Source of the DNA: an uncultured Opitutia bacterium | Lineage (GTDB): Bacteria; Verrucomicrobiota; Verrucomicrobiia; Opitutales; UBA953 | Length of the DNA: 6,266 bases | Assembly (NCBI GenBank): GCA_903882335.1 | Contig: CAIRWP010000155.1 | Span: 1 to 6,266 of the forward strand | Direction: 5' to 3' | In this document: one piece after another, positions 1 through 4,601 of the stretch | How the letters are laid out: each line of letters begins with the position of its first letter | Position numbering within the stretch: position 1 is the stretch's first letter | Translations under genes and position numbers: made by a program | The notes under the pieces: generated by a model | Told to the model about the DNA's origin: nothing | The model's input: only the letters and a program-made list of their open reading frames with translations | The model's database searches: none

Positions 1-597
1 CACACGGGTGGGCTGCTCGATATTCCGGAGGCCTCGGTCTGGCGGCCCTTTTCTTCGCATGAGGCGGTCCGGCAAGAAGCCCTTTCCGCCTGCGCTCCGC
101 TCAAGGGTATCTTGGCCGGTCAATTTCCCGACGACCTTCCTGGCCGGCCGGGCGCGTCCTTCTCCGCACGGCTTCGCGACGTGGAAGCGGCGCCCCTCAT
201 GGCTTTGCCCGTGGGTCGCTGGCCTTTCCTTTCCGTGCTGGATGGCTCCTGCCGAGATGTCTTCGGGGATGGCTCGTTGGCGACGGTCGATCTTCCCGGA
301 CACGCCCTCGGCCATTACGGCGCCTTGTTCCAGACCCAGCTGGCCGGCCGGCCGGTGCTGGTCTTGCTCTGTGGCGATGCGGTCTGGGACGAGCGAGAGC
401 TGACGGCGGCCTGGATGCGTGGCCCGGCGGCGCTGTTCGGATTCCGCTCCCTGAGAGAGGCGGCGAAAACCACCCGGTTGCTCCGTCGCTTATCCGCGGC
501 CGCCCAGGCCTGTGGTAGGGAGCGTGACCTTTATGTGCTGCCGACGCACTGCCGATTGGCGGCGAATCGCTTCGTCGCCGCCGGCGGGCTCGATTGA
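1..597 (+). CDS. MBL-fold metallo-hydrolase, 5' end outside window
   Basis: The frame is open from the first base, and 198 residues are visible before TGA. The visible part starts with HTGGL, which matches the last His and following Gly residues of the HxHxDH zinc motif of the metallo-beta-lactamase fold; the earlier ligands would lie upstream. Later family landmarks are in the right order: DLPGH with H101, CGDAVWD with the bridging-type Asp D126, and LPTH with H183 (numbered from base 1). Together these are the second half of a dinuclear zinc hydrolase site. The fold covers lactonases, glyoxalase II, RNases and many uncharacterised esterases, and the substrate cannot be told from this fragment. 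The middle segment (about 127-175) is Arg/Ala-rich and helical in character, as in the lactonase-like members. No signal peptide can be judged because the N terminus is missing. Fold assignment is fairly sure; function is unknown. Confidence 0.8.
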   Translation, partial: HTGGLLDIPEASVWRPFSSHEAVRQEALSACAPLKGILAGQFPDDLPGRPGASFSARLRDVEAAPLMALPVGRWPFLSVLDGSCRDVFGDGSLATVDLPGHALGHYGALFQTQLAGRPVLVLLCGDAVWDERELTAAWMRGPAALFGFRSLREAAKTTRLLRRLSAAAQACGRERDLYVLPTHCRLAANRFVAAGGLD

Positions 598-650
598 TCG
601 TCGACTGCAAGGCCTACGGGGATTCCGTCAAAATCTACGACTTCGAATAA
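594..650 (+). other. Possible 18-codon ORF or coding remnant
   Basis: A TTG overlaps the TGA stop of the preceding hydrolase gene (TTGA arrangement) and opens a frame reading LIVDCKAYGDSVKIYDFE before TAA. Its composition (Lys, Tyr, Asp, Ile) looks like real protein and unlike the Arg/Ala/Pro-rich shadow frames around it. It may be a tiny translationally coupled ORF, or the tail of a lost gene whose upstream part was replaced. No Shine-Dalgarno sequence is obvious, and I recognise no family. Chance remains a reasonable explanation. Confidence 0.2.
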
Positions 651-664
651 GCCTTACGGCTTAT
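647..664 (+). repeat. Inverted repeat upstream of terminator
   Basis: ATAAGCC and GGCTTAT form a perfect 7-bp stem around a TTAC loop. The stem can extend by two more pairs if A646 is bulged. It begins within the TAA that closes the short frame ending at 650 and lies 9 nt before the intrinsic terminator, so it may be part of a double-hairpin 3' end. No T-run follows it directly. Confidence 0.5.
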
Positions 665-673
665 CGATAAATC

Positions 674-699
674 AGGCGCCGCTCTCCGGCGCCTTTTTT
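674..699 (+). terminator. Intrinsic terminator, possibly bidirectional
   Basis: AGGCGCCG and CGGCGCCT form a perfect 8-bp GC-rich stem around the loop CTCTC and are followed by six T residues, a textbook Rho-independent terminator for the hydrolase gene on the + strand. On the opposite strand the same stem is followed by GATTTAT and preceded by an A-run, so it may also stop transcripts of the convergent toxin-antitoxin operon ending at 736. Confidence 0.85.
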
Positions 700-735
700 G
701 TTCTCATGGGTCCGGTTCCTCGCCGAACCATCCGC

Positions 736-1038
736 TCAGCCGAGCAAAGGATGGATGTCGGTCCAGGGACGGCGAACGGCCTTCAAGTAGGCGTCGATTT
801 CGCCCAGGCGCAATTCCTGCCAGTGGCTTGATTCGATGCGTGACACGGTGGATTGGTTAACGCCCATTCGTTCGGCTACCTGTGACTGGGTCTGGCCTGA
901 TTCCGCCCGCATCACCTCGAGGGCGGAGGAAAGCCTCGTTCTTGCTTCGGATTGCTCGAGCTTGGCCATCTCAGCGGGAGAGTAGCCGAGCCGCCGGGCC
1001 AGTGACTTCAAGTCACGGGTATGGGTCTTGGTCTTCAT
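736..1038 (-). CDS. XRE-family HTH antitoxin (HigA-like)
   Basis: Encodes a 100-residue protein when started at the ATG at 1038. An upstream in-frame start would add 17 residues, but the ATG fits better: it follows a purine-rich AAGGG and overlaps the toxin gene by 26 bp, as is common for coupled toxin-antitoxin genes. Residues about 49-70 form a lambda-Cro/XRE helix-turn-helix (QTQSQVAERMGVNQSTVSRI), and the protein ends soon after it. The first 45 residues are charged and helical and may be the toxin-contacting part, although in many HigA proteins that part is elsewhere. Family knowledge predicts a DNA-binding antitoxin that neutralises the upstream toxin and represses their shared promoter. 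The toxin-first order matches HigBA-type loci. A lone regulator is the alternative, but the adjacent toxin-like gene argues against it. Confidence 0.8.
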   Translation of the reverse strand: MKTKTHTRDLKSLARRLGYSPAEMAKLEQSEARTRLSSALEVMRAESGQTQSQVAERMGVNQSTVSRIESSHWQELRLGEIDAYLKAVRRPWTDIHPLLG

Positions 1039-1399
1039 GCCCTTGATGGTGCCGGACCAGCCACTCGTGGCAATATGCAATATCTGCATATTGATTGGGT
1101 TTAACCCCTAGGCGGATCAGCCAAAGTTCGTGCGTCGCCGGGTCGGGCCAGAAGTAGAGTCGTACCTCGGCCAGGTTGGAACGCCCCGCTTGTTCGACGG
1201 CCAAGATGCCGCGGCCTTCGGGGTGTATCCATCCGGGCAGGTTAAAGCCGCGTGCGAGCAGCGGGTTATTCAGCCATTTCTCGAGGTAACAGTGGATTCG
1301 GATGATGGCTTGGTCGCAGCTTTCGGGGTGGCGCTTGTGCCACTTCCGGAAATTCCGTTCGAAGTCGGGGTCGAATTGAATCGTCCATTCTTCTTCCAT
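1013..1399 (-). CDS. RelE/HigB-like type II toxin
   Basis: Encodes 128 residues, beginning MEEEWTIQFDPDFERNF. The size, the opening beta-strand followed by a charged helix (about 10-45), a central strand region (LAEVRLYFWPD, about 77-86) and the later LWLIRLGVKPNQ strand and turn (about 92-103) resemble RelE/ParE superfamily toxins, whose HigB-type members cleave mRNA on the ribosome. I cannot point to catalytic residues with certainty, and the C-terminal tail after about 115 (HHQGHEDQDPYP) is unstructured and charged, lying where the antitoxin gene overlaps. No Shine-Dalgarno sequence is visible before the ATG at 1399; the preceding bases are pyrimidine-rich. The assignment rests on size, strand pattern and the overlapping XRE antitoxin rather than on a diagnostic motif. 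The locus is probably autoregulated, but no convincing promoter was found. Confidence 0.68.
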   Translation of the reverse strand: MEEEWTIQFDPDFERNFRKWHKRHPESCDQAIIRIHCYLEKWLNNPLLARGFNLPGWIHPEGRGILAVEQAGRSNLAEVRLYFWPDPATHELWLIRLGVKPNQYADIAYCHEWLVRHHQGHEDQDPYP

Positions 1400-1418
1400 G
1401 GAGGCGAAAGTTTTTCGG

Positions 1419-1431
1419 CCGCGAAACGCGG
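1419..1431. promoter_or_regulatory. Small inverted repeat upstream of toxin gene
   Basis: CCGCG and CGCGG form a perfect 5-bp inverted repeat around AAA, 20 bp upstream of the toxin ATG. Antitoxins of the XRE type commonly bind short palindromes at this position, so it is a candidate autoregulatory operator. In GC-rich DNA such a short palindrome can occur by chance, and no clear -35/-10 pair was seen beside it. Confidence 0.25.
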
Positions 1432-1571
1432 ACGCAAACGAATCGGTCTAGGGTCTTGCTGGGGTTTCGGGCGCGGCGCGTGGAGGGCGGCGTCTTACAC
1501 CGTGGCCGCCATGGGTGATCGTACCTGAATCCTTCCACCTATCAGGATGCAGGAACCATCACCCCTAAGGA

Positions 1572-1588
1572 CGAGGTCCCGGACCTCG
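1572..1588. repeat. Perfect inverted repeat in gene-free gap
   Basis: CGAGGTC and GACCTCG form a 7-bp perfect stem around CCG. It lies in the 298-nt gap (1400-1697) between the toxin gene and the lipoprotein gene. I see no gene there; the gap also holds the terminator-like hairpin at 1607-1648 and the 10-bp palindrome CCCGATCGGG at 1674-1683. No T-run follows this stem on either strand, so it is not an obvious terminator. Confidence 0.45.
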
Positions 1589-1606
1589 CAACGATGGCGA
1601 GGCGCT

Positions 1607-1648
1607 AAAAATCAGGACTGAACCAGATGATGAGTCTGATTGAGTCCT
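1607..1648 (-). terminator. Probable terminator of the lipoprotein gene
   Basis: Read on the - strand, AGGACT pairs with AGTCCT at the base, followed inward by two A-T pairs and a CAGA/TCTG stem with two single mismatches around a 7-nt loop. The 3' arm is followed after GA by five T residues. It lies about 50 nt after the TGA of the lipoprotein gene (1698) and points the right way to end its transcript. The imperfect stem lowers confidence. Confidence 0.5.
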
Positions 1649-1697
1649 TCGTGCCGTAGCTTTCCGCTATGTCCCGATCGGGCCGCGACTTTTTTGT

Positions 1698-2858
1698 TCA
1701 CTTGGCCGCCGGGCCGTCGTGCTTGGCGTGGAGGCGCTGCCAGTAGTCTTTCCAGTACTTGTCGTAGTAGTCCTGGGCGGCGGCGTCGATGTGCGGGAGT
1801 TTCTTCACCTTGGGGGCCGTGGTCGGGTCATAGCCGACGAGGTGCCCTTGGCCGGCCCGCTGCCGCGGCGAGACGAACCGCCAGGGGGTGTCGCCCATGA
1901 CCTCGGCGCAGAGCGCGGCGAGCGGCGGGTCGTAGGCCTTGAGCTGGTCGCGCGTGCGCAGCTGGCTATGGTCGTGGTCCATGGTCCGGTTGGTGTCGAA
2001 CCAGTCTTGCACGCCCTCGGCCCAGTACTCGGCGGGGTTGGTCGACGCGTAGCAGGCCTTGGAGCCGCCGAAGACGATGAGCACCTTATCCTCCTGGGTG
2101 ACCGTCACCCGGGAGTGGCTCGCACGGCCGTTCACCAGGATGTCGCCGCCGTCGAGGCACTTCGCCAGGAAAGTCCGCGGCTGGTCGGGGAAGGCCGCGA
2201 CGAGCGCGTCGAGGAGGCTGACCGGGGTGGCGCTTGCGACGCGCCGGAAACGCTGGGCGGCATAGCCGTCCTGGTAGCGGCCGGCCTGCTTCGATTGCTC
2301 GAACGAGGCCTTGGCGCGGGCGTGCATCTCCGGCGTGAAGCCGGCGCCTTGGATCACGTGGCCGAACTCATGGATAAGAATGCTCTCCATCTGCATGCCG
2401 CCTTCGTACTCCATCACGTCCTCTTCGGCGAAGAGTACGACTTGCCGGCCATCGACGCGGGTCAGGAAACCGCGCTGGCGCCAGTTATAGAAGTCCAGTT
2501 CCTTGCCCGTCTTGTCCGAGGCGAACTGCGGCACGTCGGAGGTGAGTTCGTCATGCGCGACGATCACGCAGAGGACCTTCCGCGCGCGGATCCGTTCGGC
2601 GACGTCTGGTCGCAGCGTGCGCATCACCTGGCTGAACTGGTAGGCGGCCTCGCGGTGCGTGTGGTCGGCGACCTTGCCCGACGTCGCGATCAGGATGCCT
2701 TCCGCCAGCGTGGCCTTGCGGTAGAACTTGAGGTCCAGCTTGTAGTCGGCCGCCTGCTCCGCCGTGAGTACGGGGACCGGGGCGAGGGTCGACTCGGACG
2801 TGGCGCGGCAGGCGGTGAGGGCGGCTACCAGGGCGAGGAGGAGCGTCGGGCGAAGCAT
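1698..2858 (-). CDS. Lipoprotein with lethal-factor-like zinc metallopeptidase domain
   Basis: Encodes 386 residues. The start chosen is the ATG at 2858: it has AGGG six bases upstream and gives a signal peptide (MLRPTLLLALVAALTAC) with lipobox LTAC and lipidated Cys17. A frame-extending TTG at 2924 would bury that signal behind 22 residues. The protein is therefore expected to be exported and membrane-anchored. HEFGH (H163, E164, H167) is a zincin HExxH site. About 110 residues later comes CYASTNPAEYWAE. Compared with anthrax lethal factor (HEFGH; YGRTNEAEFFAE), E277 matches the third zinc ligand E735 and Y270 the active-site Tyr728, with the same seven-residue spacing. This places it in the M34/ATLF-like gluzincin group. 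The stretch between the motifs is about 65 residues longer than in lethal factor. The substrate is unknown. It stands alone, divergent from the biotin operon, and nothing suggests a shared role. Confidence 0.75.
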   Translation of the reverse strand: MLRPTLLLALVAALTACRATSESTLAPVPVLTAEQAADYKLDLKFYRKATLAEGILIATSGKVADHTHREAAYQFSQVMRTLRPDVAERIRARKVLCVIVAHDELTSDVPQFASDKTGKELDFYNWRQRGFLTRVDGRQVVLFAEEDVMEYEGGMQMESILIHEFGHVIQGAGFTPEMHARAKASFEQSKQAGRYQDGYAAQRFRRVASATPVSLLDALVAAFPDQPRTFLAKCLDGGDILVNGRASHSRVTVTQEDKVLIVFGGSKACYASTNPAEYWAEGVQDWFDTNRTMDHDHSQLRTRDQLKAYDPPLAALCAEVMGDTPWRFVSPRQRAGQGHLVGYDPTTAPKVKKLPHIDAAAQDYYDKYWKDYWQRLHAKHDGPAAK

Positions 2859-2895
2859 GGGGTGCCCTGAGTAAGGAGGGCCGGTGGATGGTGGC

Positions 2896-2924
2896 AAACC
2901 AAGCCTCGCCCGCTGAAGGGTCAA
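2896..2924 (-). promoter_or_regulatory. Weak candidate promoter for the lipoprotein gene
   Basis: On the - strand TTGACC (2919-2924) matches five of six bases of the sigma70 -35 consensus. It is followed after 17 bp by TGGTTT, a poor -10. Transcription from here would give a leader of about 30 nt before the ATG at 2858, consistent with the chosen start. The weak -10 keeps this tentative. Confidence 0.22.
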
Positions 2925-2944
2925 ACTTACAGGAAGGCCTCGGT

Positions 2945-2998
2945 GAGATGCGATGAGGGCCGGGGCTGGGGCCGGGGCTAGGGCTCGGGAGATGCGAT
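2945..2998 (+). repeat. G-rich tract framed by a 10-bp direct repeat
   Basis: GAGATGCGAT occurs at 2945-2954 and again at 2989-2998. Between them (2957-2989) are six runs of three or four G separated by 2-3 bases (GGG, GGGG, GGGG, GGGG, GGG, GGG), which satisfies the usual G-quadruplex pattern on the + strand. It lies between the divergent lipoprotein and bioA genes, upstream of the operator. A role is not shown; it may be slipped low-complexity DNA. Confidence 0.6.
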
Positions 2999-3039
2999 CA
3001 AGCCAGGTGAGAGGTCATGCGAGGGGCAGCTTTCTTTCC

Positions 3040-3081
3040 CCAACCGCCAACCGCCAACCGCTAACTCCTAACCGCTAGCCC
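3040..3081 (+). repeat. Heptanucleotide array CCAACCG, upstream of bioA
   Basis: Six consecutive 7-bp units follow the pattern C[C/T]AACCG: three perfect CCAACCG copies (3040-3060), then CTAACTC, CTAACCG and CTAGCCC. The last unit runs into the left arm of the operator. A second array of the same unit lies just before bioB (4563-4590). The C-strand is on the + strand in both. Confidence 0.85.
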
Positions 3082-3120
3082 ATTGTAAACCTCCCCCTAG
3101 TTCGGGCTTAACAATGGGCT
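3077..3120. promoter_or_regulatory. BirA-type biotin operator
   Basis: AGCCCATTGT (3077-3086) and ACAATGGGCT (3111-3120) form a perfect 10-bp inverted repeat. Within it lie TTGTAAACC (3083-3091) and, inverted, TTGTTAAGC (complement of 3106-3114), separated by 14 bp. This matches the known bipartite BirA site, TTGTnAACC with a spacer of about 15 bp, as in the E. coli bioO operator. It ends 22 bp before the bioA start, placed to block transcription of the bio genes when BirA carries biotinoyl-AMP. TTGTAA and TTAACA within the arms might serve as -35 and -10, but the 19-bp spacing is poor, so the promoter itself is not assigned. Confidence 0.85.
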
Positions 3121-3142
3121 TGGCCGGGCTTAGAACCGGGGA

Positions 3143-4516
3143 GTGCCGACTGCCCCCGCAGCCCACCCGTCCGCCTCGGACGCCCTTGATGCCGCCGACC
3201 GGCGCTTCGGGTGGCACCCGTTCACCCAGATGCGGGAGTATCAGGACAACCCGCGGCTGCACCTGGTCCGCGGCGAGGGTAACTGGCTGATCGACGGGGA
3301 AGGGAAGCGCTACCTCGACGGCAACGCCTCGGTCTGGACGAATGTCCATGGCCACAATGACCCAGACCTGAACCGGGCCCTCCGTGAGCAGGCCGAACAG
3401 GTCGCGCACGTCACCCTCCTCGGGCTCAACCACCCGGTCGCGACCGAGCTCGCCGCCGATCTCGCCGGGCTCACCGGTGGCGCGCTCCCCCGCTGCTTCT
3501 TCTCCGACAACGGCAGCAACGCCGTGGAGGTGGCCCTGAAGCTCTCGTTTCAATACTGGCAACTCGTCGGCCAGCCCGCCAAACGCGGGGTGATCTCGAT
3601 GGAAGGCGCCTACCATGGCGATACCTTCGGCACGATGGCGGTCGGCGCCCGTTCCGAATTTCACCGTCGGTTCAACCCCTGGCTCTTCGCCGCGCAGACT
3701 TTCCCGGCGCCGACGCACTCCGAATGCGCGGGACAGGTGGCCCGTTCCGACGCCACCGCCTCGCTGGCCGCGCTGCAGGCGCTCCTGGAGCGCGATGCCG
3801 CCACGACGGCCTGCGTGATCCTCGAGCCTCGTGTGCAGGGCTCCGCCGGGATGGTCCAACAGCCCGCGGGCTTCGTGCGGGCCGTCGCCGACCTGTGCCG
3901 CACCCATGGCGTCCACCTCATCCTCGATGAAGTCTTCACGGGCTTCGGCCGGGTCGGGGCGCTCACCGTCGCCGAGTTCGAGAGCGTCATCCCGGATTTC
4001 CTCTGCCTGGCGAAAGGGCTCGCCGCCGGCTACTTGCCGCTCGCGGCCACGTTGACGTCGGAGTCGATCTACGCCGCCTTCCTCGGCAAGTTCTCGGAAG
4101 AGCGGACCTTCTTCCACGGCCACACCTTCTCGGGCAACCCGCTCGGCTGCGCCGTCGCCCGCGCTTCGCTGCGCAAACTGAAGCCCATGCTCGCCTCCGG
4201 GCAGGTCGCCGCCCGCGCCCAGCTCCTCGGCCAGGAGATGCAGGCCGCGTTCGCCGGCCACCCGCACGTGCGGACCTTCCGGCAGCTCGGCCTCACCGGC
4301 TCCGTCGAGTTCCAGCCCGCCCGCGCCGACCGCTGGCCGACCGATACCCGCGCCGGTTATCAGGTCGCCCTCGCCGCTCGCCGGCACGGGCTCATCATCC
4401 GCCCGCTCGGCGACTCGATCCTGTTCGTCCCGCCCATCTCCATCCAGCCCGACGAAGTGAAGCACCTCGTCCGCGCCGTCCGCCTCGCGATGGAGGAGAC
4501 CCTTCCCAAAATCTAA
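3143..4516 (+). CDS. bioA: Adenosylmethionine-8-amino-7-oxononanoate aminotransferase
   Basis: Encodes 457 residues. It transfers the amino group of S-adenosylmethionine to 7-keto-8-aminopelargonate, giving 7,8-diaminopelargonate, the antepenultimate step to biotin in the cytoplasm. It is a fold-type I, class III PLP aminotransferase. Visible landmarks are WHPFTQM (24-30), the opening substrate-pocket signature of BioA; SDNGSNAVEVALK (121-133), phosphate binding; GAYHGDT (155-161); LDEVFTGFGR (261-270) with the PLP-pyridine Asp D262; AKGL with Schiff-base Lys K291; HGHTFSGNP (325-333); and LIIRPLGD, whose R420 is the likely substrate-carboxylate Arg. The start is GTG at 3143: an in-frame TAG lies at 3131 and no other start intervenes. 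GGGGA sits almost against the start, closer than an ideal ribosome binding site. It is the first gene of the operon, directly behind the BirA operator. The length is slightly above the usual 420-450. Confidence 0.96.
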   Translation: MPTAPAAHPSASDALDAADRRFGWHPFTQMREYQDNPRLHLVRGEGNWLIDGEGKRYLDGNASVWTNVHGHNDPDLNRALREQAEQVAHVTLLGLNHPVATELAADLAGLTGGALPRCFFSDNGSNAVEVALKLSFQYWQLVGQPAKRGVISMEGAYHGDTFGTMAVGARSEFHRRFNPWLFAAQTFPAPTHSECAGQVARSDATASLAALQALLERDAATTACVILEPRVQGSAGMVQQPAGFVRAVADLCRTHGVHLILDEVFTGFGRVGALTVAEFESVIPDFLCLAKGLAAGYLPLAATLTSESIYAAFLGKFSEERTFFHGHTFSGNPLGCAVARASLRKLKPMLASGQVAARAQLLGQEMQAAFAGHPHVRTFRQLGLTGSVEFQPARADRWPTDTRAGYQVALAARRHGLIIRPLGDSILFVPPISIQPDEVKHLVRAVRLAMEETLPKI

Positions 4517-4522
4517 GCAGAC

Positions 4523-4548
4523 TAGGGCAGCACACGGTGCTGCCCCTA
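4523..4548. repeat. REP-like perfect hairpin in bioA-bioB gap
   Basis: GGGCAGCAC (4525-4533) and GTGCTGCCC (4537-4545) form a perfect 9-bp stem with a 3-nt loop. A bulged C lets the outer TA pair as well. No T-run follows, so it should not stop transcription into bioB; it could instead stabilise or process the message. The form, a palindrome edged by TAGGG and CCCTA, resembles dispersed intergenic palindromes seen in many bacteria, but copy number cannot be judged here. Confidence 0.7.
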
Positions 4549-4562
4549 CCTGAAGTAACTTC

Positions 4563-4590
4563 CCAACCGCCAACCGCTAACCACCAACCC
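4563..4590 (+). repeat. Heptanucleotide array CCAACCG, upstream of bioB
   Basis: Four consecutive 7-bp units: CCAACCG, CCAACCG, CTAACCA and CCAACCC. It has the same unit and orientation as the array before bioA, and both are preceded by a CTT(T)CCC tract. It ends 11 bp before the bioB ATG and occupies the place where a ribosome binding site would be expected, leaving a C-rich leader with no Shine-Dalgarno sequence. Confidence 0.8.
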
Positions 4591-4601
4591 CCTTTCCCAA
4601 C

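Noticed and set aside
1130..1528. A 132-codon + strand frame opposite the toxin gene
   Set aside because: No motif and no ribosome binding site, and it conflicts with the toxin-antitoxin pair, whose overlap and order are typical.
1611..1652. Possible hammerhead ribozyme, prompted by GATGATGAGTC
   Set aside because: The required CUGANGA and GAAA core elements are not both present in the right arrangement; the stem with a T-run on the - strand is better explained as a terminator.
1719..2870. A 383-codon open frame on the + strand opposite the lipoprotein gene
   Set aside because: Its product is Val/Gly/Arg-rich with no domain, whereas the - strand frame has a lipobox and a zinc site.
2859..2924. 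TTG start at 2924 for the lipoprotein
   Set aside because: It would place 22 non-hydrophobic residues before the signal peptide and coincides with the best -35-like sequence; the ATG at 2858 has a ribosome binding site.
3040..3081. CRISPR-like array
   Set aside because: Units are 7 bp and contiguous, with no spacers.
3077..3142. Riboswitch in the bioA leader
   Set aside because: The leader is short and the inverted repeat matches a protein operator; no known biotin riboswitch class would account for it.
3068..4573. A 501-codon open frame antisense to bioA
   Set aside because: It mirrors the codon pattern of bioA in GC-rich DNA, has a Glu/Gly/Arg-rich composition without recognisable motifs, and spans both the operator and the intergenic hairpin.
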